A DNA stretch of 64,000 nt from Epiperipatus broadwayi. Lineage: Eukaryota > Onychophora > Udeonychophora > Euonychophora > Peripatidae. The notes beneath the pieces were generated by a model. That model was not told the DNA's origin. It saw only the letters and a list, made by a program, of their open reading frames with translations, and ran no database searches. Both the position numbers and the translations under genes were made by a program. Shown piece by piece: positions 46,972 to 58,830 of this stretch. Within the stretch, counting starts at the first letter, position 1, and each line of letters begins with the position of its first letter. The stretch covers positions 806,001-870,000 of the forward strand of contig JAQFVV010012537.1 in the NCBI GenBank assembly GCA_028023455.1. The letters run 5' to 3'.

Positions 46972-47620
46972 TCTGTGTGAACGTGCATCGGTTCATCGCA
47001 TCTATGACAACGCTTTACACTCGTTGTTGTTGAGCTAACTGAGTGCTTGTCATACTCAGCCTTTTGTTCAACTTTTTGAACAGTATAATTTATTTTTTGT
47101 AATGGCTTTGCTTGACATGTTATAGATTCTGCCAGCATGGCTTGAGCTACAGCCTTTTCAAAGTCTATATCCGGTGTCATTAATAGTTTTAGTCTTAAAT
47201 TATGATTGTTCATGCCACAAATGAAACAATCGTGTAGTGCTTCATTTAAGAACTTTTTAAATTCGCATGTAAGGGCTATTGTCCGGATTCGCATTGCGAA
47301 TTCTCTAGCTTTTTCTCCCTCCAAATGGATACAAAGATTGAAATGATACCTCTGCATTATTGTTAACGGTTTTGGAGAAAAATATTCAGTGAGAATCGCT
47401 AACGCCTCAAAATTTAAGTCAGCCAGTGTTTCTGACCCAATTTGCGATTTTAAAATATTATAGTCTGCGATCTGATTATCGTTATCAGTGTCACTAATTT
47501 TATTTCAGACTTTTTGATCTGATTGGCCGGCAGATAAAAAATTAGGTGCTCTTTGTAGCTTGACCAGTTCTCAGGGAATCCTGGATCAAAAGCTTCCATC
47601 GAGCCCATTATATTAGCCAT
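46809..47620 (-). pseudogene. Gag with zinc knuckles, element C
   Basis: ATG at 47620 (MANIMGSMEAFDPGFPENW). After a frame change near 47500 it continues SLETLADLNF-like text, then LEGEKAREFAMRIRTIALTC, FLNEALHDCFICGM and LMTPDIDFEKAVAQAMLAES. It ends in Cys/His clusters CHRCDEPMHVHTECPHLHTL and CSFCKRVGHIRVAC. The second is a perfect CX2CX4HX4C knuckle. Matches arthropod Gypsy gag; only the early frameshift appears disabling. Confidence 0.78.
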
Positions 47621-48102
47621 TTTTTTAATTTTATTTTCTCTGTTATCACGTGAGAAAAATATCTTTTCCGTATATTTGCGAGTAAGCACTCGATACGTTT
47701 GTGTTCGACAGATTTTTTACTCCGCTAAGGTGAGCTTCTGTTATTTTTAGCAAGGCCAATTTTGATTGGTTTATGAAGCACCAATCATGTTTATGATCAC
47801 TTTATGTTTCCTCCCAGAAATGTGATTTTTACAATGGCTGTTTAGTAAATACAACTAATGTCGATTGCTTTATTCATGTATTTTACTTTTTATTTCACCA
47901 GAAATAAGTGATTTTAAGAATCACTGTTTAATAAATACGTATATGTATTTTATTTGGACCGTATTTAAGTGTGATTTAGTAATCACAGCTTTGTAACTTA
48001 TGAGTGTCTATATAATTGCGCACTCACGTATTTACATTTTCCAAGTTTTTTCTTTTTCCAGCCATGGGAAAAAAAAAATCTTTTGTCAAACTGCGCCAAA
48101 TC

Positions 48103-48707
48103 TGTTGTGTTTGGTCTGGATTACAGACCCAACTAACAGTAAATAATGTAAAATAATACTGAAACAAGTATTACAATTAATATATTCTACTATGTACAAA
48201 TATATACAAGTGAATATTTACAAGTTGAATATTGGAGTTTAACTTAAACTCTGAGTTCTGCCTGCTGCTTCCAGCCACAACTGATGGCTTGCATCTATGA
48301 CTCTTCCAGCTGTATAAGACAGCTTGCCTTGAGCCGAGAGTGGTCTTAGCAGCGTCCGCTCTCTGTGGGACCTGCCTAACTGCGTAGACTAAATAGCATA
48401 GTGCTATCAATGGGAATAACTTGCTGCTGTTTAGGTTAGCAGAGTTTCCCTGGGAGAACGCAAAGAGTCTGTTTAGGTTAGACACATTCTTCCCTCATCC
48501 CCACAAAAGGCTGACTATTTATACCCAGATCCCTGACCTTATTGAAAACCTTCGGATTTAGCAAGCATCATTGTTTATTGGCCTGCAATAATCATTGGCT
48601 ATGTTTTTATCCATACATCAGCCTATTGGCCTGTGGCAAACAATGCTTAATCCAATCAGATAAGGAGGCATCTGGAATAGTCTACTTCTGAGAGGAGGGC
48701 TATAACA
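48103..48707 (-). repeat. 5' LTR of element C (605 bp)
   Basis: As above; the CTATAACA end abuts the TATTT target duplication. Promoter elements were not resolved. Confidence 0.9.
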
Positions 48708-48739
48708 TATTTGAAATATAATATAATGATAGAGTAGAT

Positions 48740-48935
48740 GCAAATCATCTTTCGGATCCTTTTGGGTCTTTTTCCCATTAATGTACCATCTAACTGCTGC
48801 CCTGAAAGAAAGTAAAAGCCCGATGGAGAACTTTAGAATGCTGAATAGAAACTTGCTTGTCACGTAAGAACTCACATGGATCCTTTAAATGCTGTACTTT
48901 GAAAAATGAACTCTTAAATGGTGCAAGGTAAATTA
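48740..48935 (-). other. Unidentified coding-like segment
   Basis: One minus-strand frame gives an uninterrupted stretch with KSSFFKVQHLKDPCEFLRDK, then QVSIQHSKVLHRAFTFFQGS, ended by a TAG. The composition (balanced, few Asn/Lys/Ile runs) is unlike the frames of the surrounding AT-rich DNA. There is no known domain that I recognise and only one Cys, so it is not a fibrillin module. It could be a transposon or processed-gene relic. Confidence 0.3.
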
Positions 48936-48959
48936 TTTCAAACCACCACCATTGAAACT

Positions 48960-51460
48960 AAATTTAGCTTGCCTAATTAATCTCAAATTCTACTATCAAG
49001 TTTTCTCATGTATTATTTAACTTTACCTTTTTTTTTTTTTAAATATGTAAATGTTATTTGCTCTTAAATAATTTCTATAAATTTAATCCTATCTCATATG
49101 TTCTAACTTTCTTTAATTTTGGTGTGGTCATTTATTTATATTTATTACTTGATTTTATATGTCTATTTTAGTTATTAATACACCAATCTCAGGCAATATG
49201 ATGAGTTGAATGTTGTAAAATCTTTTTTCTTTTTTTTAAGTAAATCTTCATGAATCAAGGTTATTAACATTCCCTTAAAATATAATATATTGTTAATTAA
49301 TACGCTCGCCAGATTGTTTTTACAAGTCAACAGTAAAAAATTTTGTCATTTGTTTAATTCTGAATTCTGTCCAGAGTGAATTCAGAGCTTAGGCTAATTA
49401 ACCCTTTGAAACCTTATTTATTTTATAAATGTTATTATTTAATTCTGAAAAGGTGACCTATTAGTGGTTTTCTATAACTGCTCATTTTATTTTATTTTTC
49501 CATATTCTTAAAATATATGCTTGAATATTCTCAGTTGTTATGAAATACACGAAGGTAGAATTGAATCATTTTAAATAGAAGACGGGGAAGGGGGTAAATT
49601 TTAATGTATACTTTATTATTTTAGTTAAGTAAAATCTTGTCTCTCCATATATATATATATAACTGCATAGGTATTATTTGTCTAAATTATGGTATTCAAA
49701 CAAGTGTCATTTATTTTTAAAGCAGTAAATCTTATTCATTGTTGTTAGTGACATTTATCATTACTGCGTTATTGACATTCAGCCTATCTTCATATATATA
49801 TATTATAACTGTCAGAGAAGTTCTGAGGTCTTACCGTATCTGCTGTACAGGGTGCCACTAGGCATTTGAAACCTGGAAAATTTATGTAGTAGGCAGATAC
49901 GTAAGTTAAGATTCAAAAATTTTATATATATTTTATTCCGACCATCAGCCCCAGTCACTAGTTCAATGAAGACACAGAGATTTAATATAAAACTTGCTTA
50001 AAAGAAATATATTATTTTAAAAAAATGAAAAAAGTCACTGCCAGTAATTAACACACAAACATTTATTAACGTACATATAAATAAAATTGAGAAATAAAAT
50101 TTATTATTTAGGTTGTAACATTAATTTTTAAATTTAAATTACAATTTTAAATAGCTCGCACAGATGGACATTTTATAAAAGTTTGTTTTATAATGTTGAG
50201 TATAGATAGGCTGCATAGATTACTCAGTCAAAAACATTTCAAAATAAACATAAACAATCAAAATATAAAGCCATTGATGAAATTGCAGAGGGAAATTTAC
50301 AAGAAACCGAATGGCATTCATCATAAGATGCCACATTGACACCAATAACTTAAAAGACATTTGAATAAGTACATTTTTAGATACTCAACATTAGGTATCA
50401 TGTTTACTGAATATCTATATATTTTAATCAAATATGAAAGCAAAAACATAATTAAACATTAACGAATCTATGCAGTCATCTATACCAAACTTAAATTTAA
50501 TGCATTTAAATAATTGTCAATAAATATTAAAAAAAAAGAAATGGAAATGATTAAGTCAGCAAACTCAAACGTATAAAAATTAAACGCTAATAATTGATTT
50601 TGAAAAGTCAGATTAAAGTTCATTTTAGAAAAATTAGGTTTAGCTTTGTCAAATCTTGAAAGTTCTTAATTATTTTTTAAAAAATTTTTCAGTTCATAAT
50701 CTTACAATAGAAGAGCTCCCAGTTCCTGCTGCCAATTTCCACAAAGTCTTTCCTGGACAACCAGTCTGTTGTTCTGAAGGTGGCCTTAGCTGCTTCAATT
50801 CTGGTACTATTTTATTGCAGAACCCATATGATTCGGGTCTGCAACAGTACCATTCATAATTCAACAGTTATTTCATTTGAAATAAGTGAGAGAGAGCGAC
50901 AAGTGCATCTTATTGTCCTTCTCACAAAATCAAGCTGAAACTGTTTTAATTTGAATATTTTTTCCTTTTATACCAATCGTCCAGATTCACTGAACAATGG
51001 TTTCCTGTTCCAAATTTTCGTTTGGTCTAAGAGTTCATTGCTGCTTCTATTGGACATCTAATTTTTTGTTGTTCTCTTATCTATATCTTTCATCTGACTT
51101 TTTTTATATAAGAGTCCCAAGGGCTAGTTTGCTTTTCATTTAATTTATAAAACAATCATTTCCACTTACAAAAATATTTTATCTTTAGACCTTGTATTTT
51201 AAAAAAGTACGTTCAAATATTTTTTAAAAAAAAAAAAGAAGAAAATAATACTTTTAAAGTTTTCATTCCATCTGTGCGATATATTATATACGTTAAACAA
51301 CTTTTAATTTTCAGTTTTTAAGTTGTTTTTTTTTTTTTTTTTTAATAAATCAATTTTTATTTATAATCTTTTTATTTTAATTGTAACAACATATTATATA
51401 CCATTACAATATATTACATGCTTCTAATCTTAAGTTGTGATTGTAATAGGAAAGGGGAGT
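48960..51460. other. AT-rich intron with unassigned repeat-like blocks
   Basis: No exon recognised. Slightly GC-richer blocks at 49820-49960 and 50690-50880 resemble parts of LTRs, but there are no paired repeats to prove it. The short frame at 50656-50859 has no family match. Confidence 0.35.
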
Positions 51461-51473
51461 GAGATAAGTGTGC

Positions 51474-51507
51474 CTTGAAAAAGACTATAAAAAATAGTCG
51501 AAACGTT
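51474..51507 (+). ncRNA. Degenerate hammerhead-ribozyme-like core
   Basis: CTTGAAA, a perfect 6-bp stem GACTAT/ATAGTC with an A-rich loop, then GAAA and CGTT. The stem-GAAA-CGTT part fits the stem II / GAAA / stem III layout of hammerhead ribozymes, but the CUGANGA box is mutated, so it should be inactive. Such cores are known in Penelope-like elements and related retroelement satellites. Confidence 0.35.
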
Positions 51508-53550
51508 GGATTTCTTTTTCATGATTATAGTCATAAAAAATCAAGTTTTAAAAAGAAAGAGTTAGTTTGTTTTATTTCTATATTAGCTTCTAATCTGGGG
51601 ATTGCAACAAGTTCGAACCCATAGATTTTCTTCTCAAGCCTTGTCCTGAGGATAGTTGATCTTCCCAGGTACACTTAATTCATATAAAAGGGCCTCTGAT
51701 GGTGATTCCCATAAGTCTGGCACATGCTATGCCTATCCACTTTCTTCGTATAAAAGGCCTGCATGTCGGTGATGTCCACGACATCATGCCTTATCCACAT
51801 TTCTCTAAGTACTGCTCAAGAAGGGGGTCTTAAACTTTGTCTTTCATCCAGAAGCACGACTTTTCCTGTTATCTCTTTGCCATAAAGTCAGCACCACAAA
51901 CTTCTTCGTATTATTATTTCTTTTGCTGCATGGGTTAGTTTTAATGCTCTAATATTAAAATTGTACTCTGCTTAAATATATATATATATAAAATGCTGAG
52001 TATCACTACTACTAGTTTTAATAATTAAATTTATTTCAATCTTTTACAGTCCCACCATTGTAATGTATTACTATATTTAAGAGTATTTGCCTTGGAAAAT
52101 AAAGCGTTCTTCTTACTAGCACTAATTAAAGGGATTTTCATTAATTATTTTGTTATGTAATCAAATGTTTTCAAATGTATTTTATTTATTTTCATGACTG
52201 TAACAGCATGAAAATATGTTTATATTATATCTGTAATGAATCTCGGAATGCTCCCCGCAATAATGTTAGTCACTCTATTTCAGAACCGTAAATCAAAGCG
52301 TTAATAGCAATTTTATGTAAATTCTTTCTAATAATCGATTGGTATCTTAATATTGGACTCACCAAAGATGTGTGTTTATGTATCGTATATGTTATTTAAT
52401 TAATAAAAGAGCATATGAGAAATAATAGTGTGAATGACAATATATAATTATCTATCATTTGGTAGACCGCTTGCTCATTCACGCACATACTAATGTAGGC
52501 AGTTAATTTATAAATGTATGTAAATAATTTGTCATTATATTAAACTAATTTTTATTATCCAATTTGGCTGAGTAGTTCAAATTTCTCTTTTCTCCACTTC
52601 CAAACGTACAGCCATGTGTATACATGTTTTAATTAAGTCATAGTTAATTGGGCCGGATTTAAAATAAATTCTTGTGTGCCATCATTGTTATGTTATTCAT
52701 TAGGTGTTTGATCTGGGGCTTGGAGAGTGGGTTTAAATCCAGGCTGGTCCCTGACATAAATCTTAGGCTTGACTGGGTTTGAAATACATTTTGTGAGTTC
52801 TAGCTCATGTTAGATGGATAAACATGTTTTGACCGGTACAGTATGTTAATGTATAGTTTATATTCTTTGTTTTTTTTTTGTGTGTGAATATTAATTATTG
52901 GTCATACAATATTAAATTGTCTTAAAATTAAGTTCTTCAAGTTGGTTGTGTGTGCTTAAATTTGGGTTAACTATTACTATTTGCTAGTCACTCAGCAATA
53001 CAAGTTGGGACATAGCAATACTATCCTAGAAGAATCTGCATTATATTATGATGATCAACAACATGTTGGTCATTCTTTCATTTTTCTTAATGTTATTTGT
53101 CACACTTATTGGTAATTATATTATTATTTTTGATACTAGAGGCTTCATGAAATCTTTTGGTATTGTAAATCTCATGAATATTTGCTTACTTATAAGCTTA
53201 GTTTAATTTCATGATCAAGGTTATTTATTTTAGTATTTAGATAAGGGATATCATTTATATAAACCAGTGGCTCATCTAATGTTTGAATAGTGTGCGGATG
53301 GATCTTAGTCAATTTACTCAAGTATATCTCTTTTAATGGTTGAGACATAATATTATTGAGAGTGAAATATATCATTTGTGTTTAAGTTTTAATTAAATGA
53401 TGATTGATGCAAATAAAATTGACTCATTCCATTAATATATTTTTATGCATGTGTGCATATACATTTTCTGTATTATGGGAAATCTATAAAAGAGAATCTC
53501 TGTCACATAATATATTTGTTTACTATCATATACAAAAAATACTAAATTAC
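51508..53550. other. Intron segment upstream of the TB side, no gene seen
   Basis: A GC-richer block at 51590-51920 (gttcgaaccc, catgcc, ccacgacatcatgcc) looks like an old repeat with a tRNA-like B-box sequence; 52700-52800 has another possible B box. Neither has the companion A box clearly, so no tRNA or SINE is called. Confidence 0.35.
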
Positions 53551-53676
53551 CCATGCATCTTCTACCATCTGGCATAAGAACATAACCAGGAGGACATAGA
53601 CAAGTAAAGTTTCCCTCAGTATTCACACATGTGCCAATTCCACAAATACCAACGGTTTGATCACATTCATTAATAT
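53551..53676 (-). CDS. Fibrillin-like gene, calcium-binding EGF exon
   Basis: A 126-nt exon with acceptor tttctttgcag and donor G|GTAATT, phase 1 at both ends; this length and phase are standard for fibrillin cbEGF exons. It encodes DINECDQTVGICGIGTC, then VNTEGNFTCLCPPGYVLMPD and GRRCM. Six cysteines with cbEGF spacing, the D-I-N-E calcium ligands and the C-x-N-x(4)-F-x-C hydroxylation site are all present. cbEGF repeats form the rod of microfibril proteins. It is upstream of the TB exon in transcription. No other cbEGF exon was recognised within the window. A fibulin or other cbEGF protein is possible for this exon alone, but the TB exon on the same strand favours fibrillin. Confidence 0.95.
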
Positions 53677-54980
53677 CTGCAAAGAAATATCACAATAAAT
53701 AAATTTTGGAACATTATTTAAAAATTCATAATACAAAACAAGACTTAAATTATAATAACATATTATTAGTAATATTAAAGTTATTGAATTATGTAAAAAT
53801 GTCATTTATTAACAACTCTATATGCAAATACACAAAACTATAAATATATTGATGAATAATAATTGTGAATAAAATACTCAAGTAATTACCATATTTATTT
53901 AATAATCTTATATATTTTACTTTTAATGTCTGAATAATGTCCATTGGATGGAATTGTTATAAAATAATTAGTTTGTCATGTGATTATTAAAAGAAGGCAT
54001 CTTGATAAGGTTAATGTTTTAAATAAATTTTATTTACTTTAAATGATCTACTATCAGTTTTATTTAAGATTGATTAATATTTCACACTATATATTGCTAT
54101 TAAAATTATAAGGCTATACACTCAAAATTTATGCACAATATATGATATATATATATTTTGAAGAGTATATCATTGACTAAAAAGAGATTATATGGTATTA
54201 ATTTCTGTAAAGACTTATTTGGTAGTTTTTATTTTTCAAATGTATTAATGTATGCATGAGATTAAAATATAATTTGCATCAATGCATTTTACTCTAAAAT
54301 TACATTAAGTTCAGCAAAAGGAACTTTTATTCATTGTTGATTATTGCACTTTTAGTATTTTAAGTTCAAGAAAAATGTTAGTATAAAATAGATCGATAAG
54401 AATACTCCAGAAGTTAAAGTTAAAAGTACTAATTAATGACAATGAAAACTTTTAGGAATGAAAATGAATGGTTACATAATTAAAAGGTTTCTACAGACTG
54501 AATGATAAGAATGAAAGAGCAAAATTTGAACTAATTAGTGTAAAGATAAAACCTTACGACAATAGTATATCTGGAAAGTGAAATTAAGTAAATGCTTTTG
54601 CAAAAGTATTTTAAGTAATGGAAAATTGCTGATAAGAGAAAAATTAAGCTGAAGACTATAAAAACTCAAGATTGTAGAGTTAAGGTTCTTTTGTGTTGGT
54701 GAAGTGTGTTTTTGTGTGCAATGTATTGCCAGTAACCAGTCAACATCTGCGAGGGAATAAACCCAGATGTTTTGGAATCTGAACCATATAAAAATCCGAC
54801 TAGTATTTAAAGCAAATCATCTCAATCTTATTTTGTTTTTTTGTAAGCCTAAAGAGCTCTTAGATTTTTAACTTCAGGAACTTGTACTTATTTAGCATAG
54901 TTGTGGAAGGAGTCAATCCATTAAATAAGATAGTAATTGTCGGACAATATTTAAAGTGTTTAAAGACTTTAAAAACTCCA
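53677..54980. other. Upstream intron, AT-rich, possible LTR-like relic near its end
   Basis: Around 54650-54800 a TATA-like ctataaaaactc, downstream gcgagggaataaaccc (AATAAA) and a GC-rich patch resemble LTR promoter/polyadenylation signals. There are no paired repeats, so this is only a possibility. Confidence 0.3.
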
Positions 54981-54989
54981 TGATCATTT

Positions 54990-55740
54990 ATTTGTTATAA
55001 TAGGCAAAACTCTCTCCCTACAGTAGTGCCACTCTAAGCAAGACAGAGTAATCAATGGATGCCAGAAGGCTTGTGCATAAAATCCCTATCTAGTGCTTAC
55101 TCATCCAATATTCCCAAACTAGTTTCTGGCTTATGGCCTTCTTCAGTGAGGAGCTTTGAATCTGAGAGCACTGCACCTAGATCTTAGGATCTAATGGCCC
55201 TACTGTATGGAGAGTTTTGCCTATTATAACAACAGTCATGAGCAAGCATGAAAGATAGTGATCATGTGATATTTTAAGGTTTAATACCAATCCTGCCTTA
55301 TAGAAAGGTGGTGGCTATGGTTGTAAAAGAACCAAAGACACCAAAATATATGAGTGCTGAGCTGAGTTCAGACCCATATGACTATTTAGGCTATTGGGCT
55401 TAGATTGAAAATATCTGTGTGTTTTCAATTTTATTCTCATAGTTTAGTAGTTACGTAGAGTTAAAAGGTGGCTGCTGGAGGGTTGCATTAGATCCTAAGA
55501 TCTACGTGCAGTGCTCTCAGATCCAAGGCTCCTCACTGATGAAGGCCATAAGCCAGAAACTAGTTTGGGGATATTGGATGAGCAGGCACTAGATAGGGAT
55601 TTTATGCACAAGCCTTCTGGCATCCATTGATTACTCTGTCTTGCTTAGAGTGGCACTACTGTATGGAGAGAGTTTTGCCTATTATAACAACAGTTATGAG
55701 CAAGCATGGAAGATAGTGATCATGTGATGTTTTAAGGTTT
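54990..55740. repeat. Inverted-repeat element with hammerhead-like cores
   Basis: Left arm (about 54995-55190) is inverted relative to the right arm (about 55480-55690). A direct copy of the right end (actgtatggagagttttgcc, attataacaacag, atgagcaagcatg, ttttaaggttt) also occurs at 55195-55270. Each arm has the core CTGATGA or CTGAAGA, a GGC/GCC stem and GAAA. A third copy is at 22940-23150. No ORF. Confidence 0.75.
55536..55564 (+). ncRNA. Hammerhead-like core in the right arm of the 55-kb repeat
   Basis: CTGATGA (55536-55542), AGGCCATAAGCC hairpin (GGC/GCC, loop cataa), then A-GAAA (55556-55559) and CTAGT. It matches the CUGANGA - stem II - GAAA order. One unpaired A next to GAAA and the short stem weaken it. 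Confidence 0.4.
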
Positions 55741-57956
55741 ATCATTTATTTGTCTGTATATATTTAAAACTTGTATATATATTCTAGTTTTTTGTTGTAT
55801 AATTCAGAATAAATCTTAGTACTAAATTTAGTTTTAGTTATTAATTAATTTTGGTTTGCTTTTCGGGAGTCTTGGTAAAATACACAACAGCACTAATACC
55901 AATAAAACACTCAATTTTTCTTCTTTAAGATTTTAAAAATATAATTATTTGTGGAAAAGAATAAATTGCTCCAATTATTGGAAATAATAAAATCAATTTG
56001 TCATTGATATTATTATGGCTTTGCAATAAATGAGTTTAGAAGCAAGCTCAAATAATGGCATCTAATGGATTATTTTAAAATTAGATGTTAGAATGTAAAA
56101 AAGAATTAATATAAAATTTAAAGGCATAGATTGTTATATAAATTATATTTATGAAATGAAATATTAACATGATAATTGTTTTAAAAAATACATCTTATTC
56201 CAATTATTAAAAACTTTAATATTTATTTTTTTAGAACCAATTATTATTTGTATTAAATTTCAATAGTTTTTAAATTCTGAAATTTCAAATTTGAATTTTC
56301 AAGCTTGTCATATTATTTAGATATAAACCTATTTCACAAAACAACAAATCCAAAAACATTATTAAGACAATTTACAAGCAAAATCCCATAGAATCATTTA
56401 AACAAATCTATAAATAACATTCACCATTTATTGCATCAATGCCAATTTATTTTGTCAAATAAAAGGTGATCACTTTTAACCACCTTCACTTTATTAGTAA
56501 TAAATCAAGTAGGGATACTTTGAAAAAACTGAAACTTTTTATTTGCAGCAATTTTTGCTTTTATATTAATCAAGCCAGCTTTCAGTTTCAAATATTAATT
56601 TATATAAAATATTAATTATTTTAGTGTAAACAATTTTAAGATTTATCAAGTATGTAATGCTAAGATTACAAATTCATTTCATGGAACAAACAAGTCCAAA
56701 TATATTACTAAGACAATTTAAAACAAGATTTCCATGGAATCATTTAAATAAATCTATTAATAACATCCACATTTTTTTCTTTAAAAATGTATTATAAATA
56801 TTAGTCTGTTCTTGAGTTTGCTAAAAATAAGAGTTCTGACTATGTTCTTGACAATTATTGATTACTAATGATTTAATTAACAGGAAACAATAGAATAACA
56901 AGATAAAATTAAAGCTTTTAAAGTAATATAGCCAATTGCAGGCAAAAGTTCATCAATTGACAAGAAATCGTAAAACCTATATGATGGATTAAAAATTATA
57001 AAGGTAATTGGTTGTCTGCAATTTACTTTATGACCAGAACAAAAAATATCTTCATTATTATGCATTTTAATAATCACTATTTTGGGTAGAAATTTTGATT
57101 ATTTTTGATTAATGCGTCATCAACTTTGCATAATGAATTATTTAAAATTTCAATTCTTCCTACAAAAGTTTTTCACAGCAACATAAGCATTGATAACTAA
57201 CTTCTCTATATCACTGATTGACCATTCTTTATTTTAGATTTTATTATCAATTTATGAAGATTATTATTTATATCGCTTTTTCAGACTGCTTGAAATTCAA
57301 CCGGATATATGTCAAAAATTAAATTTTCATATAATTATTATATTATAAAAAACTTAAATCTATAATATTCAATTATTTTATAATCAAATTTCTAAAATAT
57401 TGATTAATGAAAATTATAATATTGTATCCTCTTTACGTTATATAAATTAATTTTAAAAAATACACCAAGATGGTTTAAAAACTTTTAAAAAAAGTATCCA
57501 TAGATTAGTTTCTAATATTTATTTTTATCATTGAAAATTTAGGATATTAAGTTAAAATTAGTTGTATTCACACCTGTATTATTATGGAAATAATATTCTG
57601 GTGATTCAATAATAAAACCCAATCCAATAAATAATTTTTAAGTTATTAATTATATATACTTACAAAAATAAGATATATACAACAGATAACAATATATATT
57701 CAGCAATCTGAATATAGAGTTTCAACTCAGTTATGATTGGGTAATTGCAAATATTTAATTATTAACAATATAATTAATACTTGGAAAGGAAGACTGAAAT
57801 TTCCTTTTTTAACCATGATACTTTCAGCCCATATATGACGTCCTTTGTGGGCAAATATGATGATATCAATAGCTGGCAGTTTCCAGTTTGACTTAAGCAT
57901 GTCTCATTGTATTCTACCAAATATTGTAATAAATATTTTATTTCACCATTATCTTG
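55741..57956. other. AT-rich intron, no gene seen
   Basis: No domain-bearing frame and no structured repeat apart from poly-A/T tracts. The frame at 56877-57077 is without signature. Confidence 0.4.
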
Positions 57957-58065
57957 TAATTAATAATACATTAATGTGTTGAAGGTGAAACTAAAGTGCT
58001 CAGCCTAAATAAATTATGTGAAATAGTTTCACCTTCAATGCATTAGTGTATTATTAATTCTATCA
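57957..58065. mobile_element. Short hairpin MITE, about 105 bp
   Basis: Arms ttaataatacattaatgtgttgaaggtgaaact and its inverted copy agtttcacc...gtattattaa, with a 34-base loop. No coding capacity. Confidence 0.6.
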
Positions 58066-58419
58066 AATAGTGGACAAAAAGTTTATTATCATCTGACATC
58101 TGAGAGTTGTTTAACATTTTCTATCTACACTTTCAAATGAACCTCCAATATATAGCTAGTTCTCTTTCCTTACTGGAAACAGTCAGGTTCACTGACCTAA
58201 CTGTCCAATTGGCCTACTATTACCATTGAATGTTTATTTGCATTCATTGTTCAGCTTAGACAGTCCGATCATTTATGGATGAGCTTAAGATGAATTCACA
58301 AAATTCCTTCTCTATGGCAAAAGTTAGTTTTGGAGTATAAAGTCCTTAAGAAAGTTGATGAATATCTAAATAATCTTCTTGATTAATCCTTTGCTCAGGT
58401 TTTCTCATCATTATCATCA

Positions 58420-58830
58420 GATCTAGCTAGTTTCTATACCTGATCTGGTTTCTTCATCAGGTCTGGTGAACTATTCATTGTTGCATGGTGTTTCATAGTC
58501 TGGTCTCAAATAATCTCTATGCTTGTGGTAGTGTTATGTATTTAAAATTTGAACAACCACTGTATGCAATCTATTGGTCTTATTGAACATATGATATAGT
58601 AGTCCTTGACCACCTAATCACATTTCAGCTATTTCACTGTTATTTTATTGACTATACTTATTAATGGCCTCCTAAGAATAGCAGTTTAGCTAGAGCTTTT
58701 CCATAATTGTGCTAGGTATAGTATGTTATATCAAGAACATTTTACTTATGCAGTGTTCCAAATATTTGCTATTGTTTTATAAAGTATAATTTTTGACTCT
58801 TGAGCCAATCTCTCAGTATTTATATATCTA
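58420..58830 (-). pseudogene. Gypsy integrase C-terminal remnant
   Basis: On the minus strand the decayed text reads ERLAQESKIILYKTIANIWN (family AERxVQxFK...), a start-of-tail KALAKLLFLGGH, then GQGLLYHMFNKTNR, HTVVVQILNT and KHRDYLRPDYETPCNNE. The order AER-like helix, A-K-L-L-F, barrel-like segment and R-H-R-D-Y-L-R-P is that of Gypsy integrase after the catalytic core. Several stops and frameshifts; upstream pol is not visible, so only an end fragment remains. Confidence 0.55.

Larger units (their letters stand above)
45339..48707 (-). mobile_element. Gypsy-type LTR retrotransposon C, minus strand, internally deleted
   Basis: LTRs 45339-45972 and 48103-48707 begin TGTTGTGTTTGG and end CTATAACA (plus-strand reading). 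The flanking TATTT (45334-45338, 48708-48712) is a perfect 5-bp target duplication. On the minus strand the primer site tttggcgcagtttgac follows the 5' LTR and the purine tract gcaggaggga precedes the 3' LTR. The interior encodes gag, knuckles, protease and an integrase tail. The roughly 2.5 kb expected for RT, RNase H and the integrase core is missing, so this is a deletion derivative. Confidence 0.92.
22801..53550 (-). other. Giant intron of the fibrillin-like gene (about 30.75 kb)
   Basis: Between the TB and cbEGF exons I find no further Cys-rich exon with splice borders, though a short exon could be missed by eye. The interval is filled by elements of five classes: two LINE/Gypsy relics, a pol-less LTR element, a Gypsy element on the minus strand, and fold-backs. 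Joining the two exons would be in phase (1-1), so a direct splice is formally possible, but the domain order is unknown. Confidence 0.55.

Noticed and set aside
50656-50859. 67-codon frame ending in a GC-richer block
   Set aside because: No known motif; an LTR relic is as likely, but paired repeats to prove it are missing.
51590-51630. tRNA or SINE B-box (gttcgaaccc)
   Set aside because: No A box at a suitable distance, no cloverleaf and no terminator. Also rejected at about 150 (ggttcaaac), 15510 (ggtttgaactc), 19370 and 52720.
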